From: JAJFFW01 sp965263375
GTDB taxonomy: Bacteria; Pseudomonadota; Alphaproteobacteria; Caulobacterales; Parvularculaceae
Direction of reading: 5' to 3'
Assembly (NCBI GenBank): GCA_965263375.1
Contig: OZ253669.1
Location: 2,790,001-2,854,000 of the forward strand
Length of the DNA stretch: 64,000 nucleotides
Both the position numbers and the translations under genes were made by a program. A model generated the notes under the pieces. The model was given only the letters and a program-made list of their open reading frames with translations, was not told the DNA's origin and made no database searches. Shown piece after piece: positions 54,572 through 63,172 of the stretch (positions are counted from its first letter, which is position 1; the number at the start of each line of letters is the position of its first letter).

Positions 54572-56377
54572 TTATTGGGCCCTTGGCCCGTTTAAACCAC
54601 TCGCCCCCCAAAAAGCCGCTAGCGCTTGATCTTCACTGGCTGGCATCGCCCCTAAAGTAGGCGCTAATCGGGCGACCATGCGCGCAAAAGTGGGCGCGGC
54701 ATTCCAGCCTGCTGTCGCATAGCCTTTTGTTTCAGGAATCACCTGCGGCTCATCAAGGGAAACTATTATCGCATAGCGCGGTTTATGCCCTGGAAAAGCG
54801 CCGACAAAACTTGCAATGCGGGTTGAGCGATCATATCCCCCAGCCGCCGGTTTGTCCGCTGTCGCTGTTTTTCCGATAGGGTAATATCCCTCCGCCTCTG
54901 CATACCGGGCGGTGCCATCCGTAATCACACCGCGCAAGATACGCCGCATTGTTGCGCTGGTTTGCTCAGAAAAAACCCGGGCCCCTTTCGGCGCCTCGCC
55001 TTCCACCTTTAAAAAGGTTGGTGTTTGATAGACCCCGCCATTCACAACGGCGGCAAAAGCGGTAAGTAAATGCAATGGCGTAACGGAAATGCCGTGACCA
55101 TATGAGACAGTCGCGGCTTCAACCGGGCCCCATTGTTGCGGCAATTGAGGGGCGCGATTTTCTTGAAGCTCTATCGGAAGAGCCTCAAACAAGCCCACCG
55201 CCTCAAGCGCCGCTTTTTGACGCTCCACCCCTAAATCAGCCACCGCTTTTGCAATACCGATATTAGATGAATACTGAATAACTTCAGCGAGCGTTAACAC
55301 CCGGTTTTTACCATGAAAATCCCCGATACGCTTGCCGCCAATTTTATAAGCGCCCCGCGCATCATAGGGCGTAATCTCGGTTGCAATGCCCGCATCAAGA
55401 ATAGAAGCGGCCGTAATCGCCTTAAATGCTGACCCAAGTTCATATCGATCATACGTCGCACGATTGCGCCGCCAATCAGGTTCAACAGCCCCCGGATTAT
55501 TAGGATCAAAATCTGGCAGGCTGGCAATCGCAATCACCTCACCGGTCGTGACATCCAAAACACCAGCCCAGCCAGCTTTTGCGTGATATTTTTCAATCGC
55601 GTCATTCAGCTCGATCTCTATAATTTGCTGCGCGCTGATATCGATGGAAGAAACTAAGCCCTCTTTGTTTTTCGTCAGCTTCTTCGGCGCTGTTTCCAAA
55701 AAAGCCTCAAGCCCCATTGCGCCTTGCAAAACGCCGCCTTCCCCCGGCGTGGTGTGGCCAACCACATGGGCGGCGAGATCGCGCTGTGGATAATATCGGC
55801 GCGGCCGTGACTGAAACCGCACGCCAGGAAGGCCCAAATCAAAAACCGCTGCTTGTTTGGCTGGGGTCAATGCTTTGTTGATTTGAACATACCGCCCCGC
55901 CGACAATTTCTTTTCTAACGATGCGACATCAAGCCCCTCTATGATCTCGCTAAGTTTTTGTACAGATTCGCCCGCATCCCACACCTCGTTGCCTGCGATT
56001 TCTAAGGTGATCATGGGTAAGTTTGTGGCAAGAATAACACCGTTACGATCGAAAATTTCTTCTCGCTCACCCCGCATGCCAAGCGCTTTGCCCGCAAGCC
56101 CCGCACCTTTGCCCGCAAGCCCCGCACCTTTGCCATGGCTAGCATGCGCCGCAAAAGCCCCGCCCATGTCAATGGAAAGATACGACAAACGCATGGCAAG
56201 AACGCCAAAAGCGACACAAAATACAACCGCACAAAGACCAATACGGTTGCGCGATCGCCTGACAAGCCGCGCGTGAGAGCCCGCAACGCTCACGCGTTCG
56301 CCCTCGGGCAATGTTGGTTCAGCCTCTTCATCGATTACAAAAGCGCGCGCTTTATTTTTTCTCTTTAAAATGCCCAT
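54572..56377 (-). CDS. ftsI: Septal transpeptidase FtsI (PBP3) with KTA active-site motif
   Basis: FtsI cross-links septal peptidoglycan with FtsW. The 601-residue protein has a cytosolic tail, one membrane helix (about residues 46-65), a dimerisation domain and a penicillin-binding domain with the catalytic Ser316 in LGSAFKAI and the SSN motif in QYSSNIG. The third motif reads Lys503-Thr504-Ala505 (IGKTATADKP) where almost all homologues have KTG. Just after the membrane helix a 21-base tandem duplication (56090-56131) gives two copies of GKGAGLA. ftsL ends 16 bases upstream. Confidence 0.96.
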   Translation of the reverse strand: MGILKRKNKARAFVIDEEAEPTLPEGERVSVAGSHARLVRRSRNRIGLCAVVFCVAFGVLAMRLSYLSIDMGGAFAAHASHGKGAGLAGKGAGLAGKALGMRGEREEIFDRNGVILATNLPMITLEIAGNEVWDAGESVQKLSEIIEGLDVASLEKKLSAGRYVQINKALTPAKQAAVFDLGLPGVRFQSRPRRYYPQRDLAAHVVGHTTPGEGGVLQGAMGLEAFLETAPKKLTKNKEGLVSSIDISAQQIIEIELNDAIEKYHAKAGWAGVLDVTTGEVIAIASLPDFDPNNPGAVEPDWRRNRATYDRYELGSAFKAITAASILDAGIATEITPYDARGAYKIGGKRIGDFHGKNRVLTLAEVIQYSSNIGIAKAVADLGVERQKAALEAVGLFEALPIELQENRAPQLPQQWGPVEAATVSYGHGISVTPLHLLTAFAAVVNGGVYQTPTFLKVEGEAPKGARVFSEQTSATMRRILRGVITDGTARYAEAEGYYPIGKTATADKPAAGGYDRSTRIASFVGAFPGHKPRYAIIVSLDEPQVIPETKGYATAGWNAAPTFARMVARLAPTLGAMPASEDQALAAFWGASGLNGPRAQ

Positions 56378-56393
56378 ATTATCATCGCATTAC

Positions 56394-56753
56394 TTAAAGG
56401 GAGGCGTCCGCCACGGATAATGTTTCTTTTACAAAGTTGTCTTTTTGCTCGTCGCCGCGCTCTTCTTGTGGCTCGCCAAACGCCACGGCAAAATCATCCG
56501 CCGTCAGCAATTGGGCGCCGGTTAAAGGTTTTAATGTCGTCGCCTTTTCTGCAATAACAGCGAGCCGGTTAGGGCTCTCCAGATACGCAATCTCTGCGCG
56601 CAAGAGTTTGATTTCTGCGATCTCTTTCGCCTTTAGGCTTTCTAATGTGCGAAGCTGTTCCCTTTTTTCCTTAACCCTGACCTCCGCTTGATAGCGGCCT
56701 GCCGCCGCAGCAGCGAGAATAAGGCAAAGAAAGATCATAGTAACACGGATCAT
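56394..56753 (-). CDS. ftsL: Cell division protein FtsL
   Basis: FtsL is a small bitopic protein that, with FtsB, activates FtsWI. The 119-residue form begins at 56753, where ATGA overlaps the rsmH stop. It has a short N-terminus, one membrane helix (IRVTMIFLCLILAAAAAG) and a periplasmic coiled coil (VKEKREQLRTLESLKAKEIAEI onwards, in heptads) with the conserved YLESPNRLAVIAEK. The Glu/Asp/Lys-rich C-terminus looks disordered. The position between rsmH and ftsI supports the call. Confidence 0.93.
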   Translation of the reverse strand: MIRVTMIFLCLILAAAAAGRYQAEVRVKEKREQLRTLESLKAKEIAEIKLLRAEIAYLESPNRLAVIAEKATTLKPLTGAQLLTADDFAVAFGEPQEERGDEQKDNFVKETLSVADASL

Positions 56754-57778
56754 AAAGCAACATTCCACTTACTTAATGCTTTTGACAATTTTAACGGCGC
56801 GGGCGCAAAGCCCGATAAAAAATCTTTATGCGTAGGGTCAAGCGCTAGCGCATCAAGCCGCACGCCGACGCGCAGTTTTGCAGATCGCGCTCGCGGGTTT
56901 TCGGCGATCTCTTCTTCACTGGGCGATTGCGCTTTTGATGTTAAACGGCGAAAGGTTATAGGCGCTGAGGTCGCAAGCTGAGGCGCATGGCGCGACGGCG
57001 CGCCAACAGCGCCGCTGCGGTCTGCAAAAAAGCGCTTAACGATCCTGTCCTCTAAGGAATGGAACGTTACAACAACAAGCCGCCCCGCTGGCGCCAATAA
57101 CTTTTCAGCGGCGACCAGCCCGCGGACTAACTGGCCCAATTCATCGTTTACAAAAATTCTTAGCGCCTGGAACACACGTGTTGCAGGATGGATCCTATCC
57201 GTTGGACGCCCGGGCGCTGCGGCGGCGATAATCTCTGCAAGCCGCCCAGTTGTTTCAATTGGCGCGCTTTCGCGCGCCGCAACAATAGCGCGCGCAATTT
57301 TTTTTGCATGCCGCTCTTCACCATATGCTTTAAAAATCAACGCCAGATCAGCAATTTCACCGTCATTCACAACATCACGCGCATCAGGACGAGCACCATC
57401 CATTCGCATGGAAAGCGGGCCATCATGTCGAAATGAAAACCCGCGATCAGCTTCATCAAGTTGCATTGACGAAACGCCAAGATCAAACACCACGCCGTTT
57501 ACAGAGGAAACATTTAATTCCTCAAGAGCGTCGGCCATTTCAGCAAAGGGACGGTTGATTAAGGTTAACCGCCCCGCATAAGCCTTAGACCACGGCTCAG
57601 CCCGCTCAATCGCTGACACATCGCGGTCAAATCCGTAAACTGTGCAATTAGCGGAACCCAAAATCGCGCGCGTATAACCGCCGCCGCCAAACGTCGCATC
57701 AACAAAAGCGCCGTGATTGATAGGCGAAAGCGCAGCGACCGCTTCTTCTTCCATAACGGGGGCATGATTTGCAAACAT
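56750..57778 (-). CDS. rsmH: 16S rRNA m4C1402 methyltransferase
   Basis: RsmH (MraW) methylates cytosine 1402 of 16S rRNA near the P site. The 342-residue protein has HAPVMEEEAVAAL, the SAM-binding VDATFGGGGYTRAIL, DLGVSSMQLDEADRGFSF, and VVTFHSLEDRIVKRFF. I start at 57778, where the ATG overlaps the mraZ stop (TGATG). It is the second gene of the dcw cluster. Confidence 0.97.
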   Translation of the reverse strand: MFANHAPVMEEEAVAALSPINHGAFVDATFGGGGYTRAILGSANCTVYGFDRDVSAIERAEPWSKAYAGRLTLINRPFAEMADALEELNVSSVNGVVFDLGVSSMQLDEADRGFSFRHDGPLSMRMDGARPDARDVVNDGEIADLALIFKAYGEERHAKKIARAIVAARESAPIETTGRLAEIIAAAAPGRPTDRIHPATRVFQALRIFVNDELGQLVRGLVAAEKLLAPAGRLVVVTFHSLEDRIVKRFFADRSGAVGAPSRHAPQLATSAPITFRRLTSKAQSPSEEEIAENPRARSAKLRVGVRLDALALDPTHKDFLSGFAPAPLKLSKALSKWNVAL

Positions 57779-58248
57779 CAAGACGCCCCCCCGTCTTTGG
57801 TCGACGCATTCGCCGCACCAGCGCGCATGGCAAAGCGCGCCTCCTTGGCGCGTTTTTCTGCTTGCGCAAAACGCTCGTTCACATCTTCAGCATTCCAGAT
57901 TTGAAAATAAGCGCCGCGCCCGACAAAACACGCCTCGCCCTTAAGACCCGCATGCTCCATTAAAGGTTTTGGCAAAACCGCCCGGCCGTCCTTGTCAAAC
58001 GGAAGCTTGCGCGCACGCCCCATCAGCGCGATCTCCATCGCATCACGGTCAGGATCATAAGGATCCAGCTGATCTATGCGCGCTTGAAGCCTCGCCAAAA
58101 GGTCAAATCCTCCACAATCGAGAAACGGCCCCGTTAAAGAAGGCACGCACACGAACCCATTGAAGGCGTCCAGATCCAGCGCTTTACGGAAATCAGCAGG
58201 GGTCGCAATGCGCCCCTTCGCGTCGATGTTCTTGGTGTGGGAGCCCAT
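57778..58248 (-). CDS. mraZ: Transcriptional regulator MraZ
   Basis: MraZ is an AbrB-like ring-forming DNA-binding protein that controls the dcw promoter in several bacteria. The 156-residue form starts at 58248 with MGSHTKNIDAKGRIATPADFR, matching the usual N-terminus; an ATG nine codons earlier is possible. Two SpoVT-AbrB repeats are visible, the second containing KLPFDKDGRAVLPKPL. It is the first gene of the leftward division cluster. I could not find clean TGGG-type MraZ boxes upstream. Confidence 0.95.
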   Translation of the reverse strand: MGSHTKNIDAKGRIATPADFRKALDLDAFNGFVCVPSLTGPFLDCGGFDLLARLQARIDQLDPYDPDRDAMEIALMGRARKLPFDKDGRAVLPKPLMEHAGLKGEACFVGRGAYFQIWNAEDVNERFAQAEKRAKEARFAMRAGAANASTKDGGAS

Positions 58249-58605
58249 AAAAAGGACTTCCGCCGACCGCAACATGCGCCCATCCCTCTTTCGCCGTTAT
58301 CAACTTCCGTCACCAATCACGCACCATCAAAATTGGGCGCAAACCGACAGAAACGGATCAATCCGCCACAAACCGGGATATCACGGGCCAATACGGGACG
58401 TCAAAGAAAATCTTGCCCTAAAAGCAGAATCTGTCGTGATGGTTTCTGCTCTGGAACAATTATAGCGCTAAGCCTGGCAATTAATTGTTTGGGGACAACC
58501 CTTAATAAAGCCTTACTTTCAAAGACTTATAAGTCGGCCGTGATGTATGAAAATGCCCGCATCAGCGGGCGCGTTTTTTTCAACAAAAGCGACTTGAAAA
58601 ATCTC
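58249..58605. promoter_or_regulatory. dcw cluster promoter region
   Basis: This 357-base gap should hold the main division-cluster promoter. A TATAAT hexamer for leftward transcription is at 58464-58459 with a poor -35. A GANTC site (GAATC) lies at 58427-58431. A box TTAA-TAAAGCC-TTAC at 58502-58516 is one mismatch from the CtrA spacing consensus. A perfect 12-base palindrome GACTTATAAGTC is at 58524-58535. Confidence 0.45.
58552..58580. terminator. Hairpin terminator after the coiled-coil gene
   Basis: GCCCGC and GCGGGC pair around a four-base loop, with ATTTT on the leftward side and a T-run of seven on the rightward side. It lies about 25 bases beyond the stop of the leftward gene ending at 58606. 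Confidence 0.7.
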
Positions 58606-59013
58606 TTACGCGGCGCCCGCACGTGAATTTCCGGCCAAAGCCTCCGCCGCTGGCTTTTCAGGCTCATCTTCATCCGCCTCAAAACGCTGTAATAAGCTGA
58701 CAAGCTTAGTCGCCTCCCACTCACAGGCGGCCAGCGCCTCGCTGCAAGCAGTGATTTCCTCTAAAAGCGTGTTGATAGTCGCAGCCAGGACCGCGCGCTT
58801 ATTCACCGAACCCGTCAGAACACCGCCAGCGGCTTGGGTCGCCGCCTCTCCTCCTTTGGCGCGCTCTGATTGACCCAGCCACTCAAGCTCTGTCACGGCG
58901 GATGCGCGCGAGACCTCAAGATCGCACAGACGTCGCCGCTCCGCCTCTGCAGACGCTTTGGCGGTTTGCAGCAACGCTTGAATGCGATCATAGGAGCGGC
59001 AGCCATGAGCCAT
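58606..59013 (-). CDS. Predicted coiled-coil protein of unknown function
   Basis: A 135-residue cytosolic protein. AAGGA lies eight bases before the ATG at 59013. Residues 8-105 are nearly all helical, with heptad-like Leu/Ala spacing (LLQTAKASAEAERRRL and AVLAATINTLLEEI); the tail is Glu/Pro/Ala-rich. Size and composition are similar to the flagellar export chaperone FliJ, and it sits divergent from ctrA, a regulator of flagellar genes. I do not see a decisive FliJ signature, so this stays a suggestion. Confidence 0.7.
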   Translation of the reverse strand: MAHGCRSYDRIQALLQTAKASAEAERRRLCDLEVSRASAVTELEWLGQSERAKGGEAATQAAGGVLTGSVNKRAVLAATINTLLEEITACSEALAACEWEATKLVSLLQRFEADEDEPEKPAAEALAGNSRAGAA

Positions 59014-59558
59014 TTTTGAAATCCTTATAATGATCCGACCTATCGGCCCGGATCAGCCAGCAAGACATGCCAACCAGAAGGGACAAGGCATGGCTGGATT
59101 TTGCAAAATCACCGTTAAGAACTCTTCAAGATCTTGGCAAACAACCAAAGCAAACCGCTGACTTTTCCAACAATATTAGATTTTTACACGCTATTAAGAC
59201 TTGTCGCTCATAGGCAAATCATGCGCAGATTGATAAACGCTTTTAGTGCGACAACACTTCCTACACGGCGAATATCTTAACATCCCGCCACCCATTGCCG
59301 ATTAGGACAAGTAAACACGATCGCACACACAGGGCGTAAGTAACTTAACACATTATCGGTGCACCCCTGGTTTTTCAGGGCGAGAAATTCATGAAAGTTG
59401 CGTAGCGATTAAAAAAGTCGAGAAAAAGCTGGAAATAAAGCAAATCGCGTTAACCTTTATGAAATGAAATCAACCATAAGATCGTTAAGCCATTAGACGT
59501 AATAATTGCGCGCATCGAAAGACTTTGGGCGCGCCCATGCAAATAGGAGACTTGCTCG
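59014..59558. promoter_or_regulatory. Long divergent control region of ctrA
   Basis: 545 bases with no supported gene. Three TTAAC half-sites of the CtrA type occur at 59277-59281, 59345-59349 and 59450-59454 (the last within GTTAAC), and a reverse one (GTTAA) at 59484-59488. None forms a perfect TTAA-N7-TTAA pair. I find no GANTC site here. TAGGAG lies nine bases before the ctrA start codon. Confidence 0.45.
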
Positions 59559-60260
59559 ATGCGGGTTTTGCTGATCGAAGACGACGGGGCCACCGCGCAA
59601 AGCATCGAATTGATGCTCAAATCTGACGGATTTAATGTATACACAACCGATCTCGGCGAAGAAGGCGTCGATCTTGGCAAGGTATATGATTACGACATTA
59701 TCCTTCTTGACCTTAACCTGCCGGATATGACGGGGTTTGACGTTCTAAAGAGCCTGCGTGTTTCTAAAGTAAATACGCCGATCCTGATTTTGACAGGCCA
59801 AGGCGACATTGAAACGAAAGTCCGCGGCCTTGGGTTTGGCGCAGACGATTACATGACAAAACCGTTCCATAAAGACGAGCTTGTCGCCCGCATTCACGCG
59901 ATCGTTCGCCGCTCAAAAGGTCACTCTCAATCAGTGATCACCACTGGCGACTTGGTTGTAAACCTCGACGCAAAAACGGTCGATGTTGCTGGCCAGCGCG
60001 TCCACTTAACGGGCAAAGAATACCAAATGCTGGAACTTTTATCCTTGCGCAAGGGCACAACCTTGACGAAGGAAATGTTCCTCAATCACCTTTACGGCGG
60101 AATGGATGAACCAGAGTTGAAAATTATCGACGTGTTCATCTGTAAGCTTCGCAAAAAGCTCGCCGCCGCCACAACTGGCGATCATTATATCGAAACTGTC
60201 TGGGGCCGCGGCTATGTCTTGCGCGACCCAGCAGAAGAAAAAGCAGCTTCAGTAGCTTAG
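59559..60260 (+). CDS. ctrA: Cell-cycle response regulator CtrA
   Basis: CtrA is the master regulator that silences the replication origin and activates division, flagellar and polarity genes. The 233-residue OmpR-type protein has the acidic pocket with Asp51 as phospho-acceptor (ILLDLNLPDMTG), the conserved Lys in MTKPFHKDEL, and a winged-helix domain ending GDHYIETVWGRGYVLRD. The tail AEEKAASVA ends in small hydrophobic residues, as expected for ClpXP-mediated turnover. It is monocistronic, with its own terminator. Confidence 0.97.
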   Translation: MRVLLIEDDGATAQSIELMLKSDGFNVYTTDLGEEGVDLGKVYDYDIILLDLNLPDMTGFDVLKSLRVSKVNTPILILTGQGDIETKVRGLGFGADDYMTKPFHKDELVARIHAIVRRSKGHSQSVITTGDLVVNLDAKTVDVAGQRVHLTGKEYQMLELLSLRKGTTLTKEMFLNHLYGGMDEPELKIIDVFICKLRKKLAAATTGDHYIETVWGRGYVLRDPAEEKAASVA

Positions 60261-60293
60261 TCCCTGCACCTGCCCACATAGTAAATATGTGTA

Positions 60294-60327
60294 AAACGCC
60301 TCCCTCCCCAAGGGGGGCGTTTTTTAT
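60294..60327 (+). terminator. Terminator of ctrA
   Basis: An imperfect stem (AAAACGCC with GGCGTTTT, plus inner CCCC/GGGG) is followed by six T, about 35 bases after the ctrA stop. Confidence 0.8.
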
Positions 60328-60437
60328 TGCGCGCCGCCATAGGCAAGCCCCACAATCCAGCCTAAAAAATGCCTGAATATTTGGCGAGATTTACTTAATC
60401 CGCCGCCCACCTGACAGACCGCTTAGAGGGACTGCCT

Positions 60438-61403
60438 ATGCCTCGCTTGAACCTTCCCAAAAACCACCTTCTCGCCATTGCGTTATCAATCGGTCTCGCA
60501 GTCGGATGCGCCGGAGACAAAAAAGCCGATGAGGCGGCCAGCATCTTTAAAGAACCGGTTTCTATCGCCGATAAAGTGGGCAAGGGGCGGCCCGCCCCCG
60601 CCATGTGGCGCGTCAGCGATACAGACACGACGATTTTTTTATTTGGCGCCTTCCACCTTCTGCCCCCGGATCTTACATGGCGTACGAAAGCCTATGACGA
60701 AGCGATGGCGCGTTCCGCCACAACAATCACCGAAGCGGATACGACCAGCGCCGCCGCAATCGACACGATCCGCACCGCCGTGCAAACCCACGGCCTTAAC
60801 CCGGCAGATGTTACGCTAAGCGAGACTGTTGGCAAAAAACGCGCTAAACGCATCCGCGCCTTGGCCGAGCAATATAATGTGCCGATGGCCGCACTTGAGC
60901 CCATGCGCCCTTGGCTGGCGACATTAACGCTAACCCAACGCGCCTTTCAAACCGCGGGCTTTGACGCCAGCGCCGGTGTTGAAGCCGCCGTCCTTAGCCA
61001 AGCAGCGGCTGAAGGCGACGCCATCGCCCATCTTGAAACCGCGGCCTTTCAGATCGAAGCGTTGGCGAGCCTAGACGGCGCAGACATGATCGGCAATTTT
61101 GACGCAAGTATTGATCAGCTTAAAGAATTTGAGGACATGACTAAACAGATGTTGACCGCCTGGCGCGCTGGCGACGAAAAGCGGCTTGAAGAAAATATTC
61201 TGGAGCCCTTGCGCGAGGCGTCACCCACCGCTTTTGACATTCTGTTTGATCAACGCAACGCCAATTGGGTGGGTCAGATCGATAAGCTCATGAACGGCGA
61301 AGGCGATTATTTTATCACCGTCGGCGCGGGGCACCTTGTCGGCGATAACAGTGTCGTCGCACAATTAAAAGATCGCGGCTTTCGCGTTGAGCGGGTGCAG
61401 TAG
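60438..61403 (+). CDS. TraB/GumN-family lipoprotein
   Basis: A 321-residue envelope protein with a lipobox AVGC (Cys24). The TraB/GumN domain carries the two typical GxxH motifs: FGAFHLL near residue 72 and VGAGHLVGDNSVV near the C-terminus, plus EADTTSAAA. The family is predicted to be a metal-dependent hydrolase related to the Tiki proteases, but the substrate in bacteria is not established. It converges with the HD-type gene, with no clear terminator between them. Confidence 0.85.
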   Translation: MPRLNLPKNHLLAIALSIGLAVGCAGDKKADEAASIFKEPVSIADKVGKGRPAPAMWRVSDTDTTIFLFGAFHLLPPDLTWRTKAYDEAMARSATTITEADTTSAAAIDTIRTAVQTHGLNPADVTLSETVGKKRAKRIRALAEQYNVPMAALEPMRPWLATLTLTQRAFQTAGFDASAGVEAAVLSQAAAEGDAIAHLETAAFQIEALASLDGADMIGNFDASIDQLKEFEDMTKQMLTAWRAGDEKRLEENILEPLREASPTAFDILFDQRNANWVGQIDKLMNGEGDYFITVGAGHLVGDNSVVAQLKDRGFRVERVQ

Positions 61404-61424
61404 AAACTGCGCAATGCTGATTTA

Positions 61425-62018
61425 TCAACCTTGTAATCCCTTAATAGAACGAGCAAGGTTCGTCCGCGCCGCCGCCTCCCAGATCCGCCTAAATTCTTCA
61501 CAGAAATAGATTTGGTCGCGGGCTAAAAATCCCTCTAAAACTCTTTGGCGGGCCTTTTTATAGAAACCCCAGTCAACAAAAGAATATTCAATACGAACAG
61601 CTTCTTCATATGCCTGAAAAATGTCTGCGGGCTGTCCTAAGATTGATAGATCGATATCTAAGAAGAATTTTAAATCAGCCTCAAGAGTAGCTTCGAGCCC
61701 TTCAGGAACCTCATGCGTCGCCGTCGCCTCTATGATAAGCGCCGCGCCATCAACGATATCTGCAGTCAAGCGCCCCTCTGCCTGCTCCCGCAAAAGGGCG
61801 GCGCTTTTTACCTCATTATCAGGCGACTTAGGGTCGTAGACTGCATCATGCCAATAAAGCGCCCATAGGACGCGTGTCGGCTGCGCCATTAAAGAGCCAA
61901 AAGCCTCAAAATGTCGAAGCAATGCTTCAATATGCGCCCATGTATGGTATGCCCGCTGAGGCTCTGCATATCTTTCTTGAAGGTCTTTTATCAGATCGCC
62001 TGGCGGCTCAAAGAGCAT
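61425..62018 (-). CDS. Predicted HD-superfamily metal-dependent phosphohydrolase
   Basis: A 197-residue protein of the COG4339 type. The family signature RYAEPQRAYHTWAHIEALL, the HD pair in LYWHDAVYDP, the ATATHEVP region and a C-terminal Arg-rich helix are all visible. Proteins of this kind are often annotated as N-methyl-D-aspartate receptor NMDAR2C-like by mistake; the real substrate is unknown. The start is the ATG at 62018, 15 bases after dusA, so they are co-transcribed. Confidence 0.85.
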   Translation of the reverse strand: MLFEPPGDLIKDLQERYAEPQRAYHTWAHIEALLRHFEAFGSLMAQPTRVLWALYWHDAVYDPKSPDNEVKSAALLREQAEGRLTADIVDGAALIIEATATHEVPEGLEATLEADLKFFLDIDLSILGQPADIFQAYEEAVRIEYSFVDWGFYKKARQRVLEGFLARDQIYFCEEFRRIWEAAARTNLARSIKGLQG

Positions 62019-62033
62019 CAATAGCCCCCCCCT

Positions 62034-63050
62034 TTAGATTGGTTCGTCAGCGGCGATCATCATCGCTGTACGATCCGCCGCCATCCCCTCCTTCATCGCG
62101 GCGAGCGCACGCTCAATCGCATCTGGGCCAGCGCTAGCGCCATCCGCACAAAGAACACGCCGCCAGGTTCGCGCGCCAGGCGCCCCGTGAAAAAGCCCAA
62201 GCATGTGGCGGGTTGCGTGATGGGGCTTGCCCCCTTGCGCGGCGAGCTGGGCAATATAGCTGACCATCCCCAGCGCAACCTCTTCGCGTGGCAAGACCGC
62301 CGCCCCATCGCCGAAAAGCTCACGATCCACCATCGACAAAATATATGGCTCCCCATATGCGGCGCGCCCCAGCATAACGCCGTCAAAAATATTCAAATGC
62401 TCCTTGCACGCTTCAATTGTTGTTATGCCGCCATTTAGGACAATCGTTAAATCTGGAAAATCCCTTTTCAGCTGGGCGACAAGCGGATAGTCAAGGGGCG
62501 GCACTTCCCGGTTTTCTTTCGGACTCAAACCTTGAAGCCAGGCTTTGCGCGCGTGGACAATAAAAACATCACAGCCCGCCGACGTGCTTTTTTCAACGAG
62601 CGTATAAAGACTTTCCTTCGGGTCTTGGTCGTCAACCCCAATACGGCATTTAACCGTCACAGGAATATCGACAACTGCGCGCATCGCTGCAACACACTCC
62701 GCCACCAGATCGGGGGTCTTCATCAAACACGCGCCAAAGGCGCCGGACTGCACCCGGTCAGAAGGACAGCCGACATTAAGGTTGACCTCATCAAACCCCG
62801 CATCAGCGCCAATGCGCGCTGCCTGACGCAGCTTTTCCGGCTCAGACCCGCCAAGCTGTAGCGCTAAGGGATGTTCAACCGGATCAAAACCAATAAGACG
62901 CTCCCGATCTCCATGGATCACCGCATCAGCCGTCACCATTTCTGTATAGAGCCGCGCGTGACGGCTCATCAGCCGGTGAAAATACCGACAGTGACGGTCC
63001 GTCCCGTCCATCATCGGCGCGACGCAAAACTTATACGATTGATCTTCCAC
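62034..63050 (-). CDS. dusA: tRNA-dihydrouridine(20/20a) synthase
   Basis: DusA reduces uridine 20/20a in the D-loop of tRNA using FMN and NADPH. The 338-residue TIM-barrel enzyme has VAPMMDGTDRHCRYFHRLM, YTEMVTADAVIHGD, the catalytic Cys in NLNVGCPSDRVQSGAFGACLM, the FMN-contacting VKCRIGVDD and HARKAWLQGLSPKENR, which is typical of the DusA subgroup. It heads a two-gene leftward unit with the HD-type protein. Confidence 0.96.
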   Translation of the reverse strand: MEDQSYKFCVAPMMDGTDRHCRYFHRLMSRHARLYTEMVTADAVIHGDRERLIGFDPVEHPLALQLGGSEPEKLRQAARIGADAGFDEVNLNVGCPSDRVQSGAFGACLMKTPDLVAECVAAMRAVVDIPVTVKCRIGVDDQDPKESLYTLVEKSTSAGCDVFIVHARKAWLQGLSPKENREVPPLDYPLVAQLKRDFPDLTIVLNGGITTIEACKEHLNIFDGVMLGRAAYGEPYILSMVDRELFGDGAAVLPREEVALGMVSYIAQLAAQGGKPHHATRHMLGLFHGAPGARTWRRVLCADGASAGPDAIERALAAMKEGMAADRTAMMIAADEPI

Positions 63051-63172
63051 TGGTTTTGACTATCACATTACCGCGCGTTCTAAAATGCCGTCCCCCATCA
63101 TGCCGGTTAGCCATTGGAAATTGAATCAGCGTAAAAAGCCGTTAAATCCAATTTCTGGAGGGGGGGGGATGC

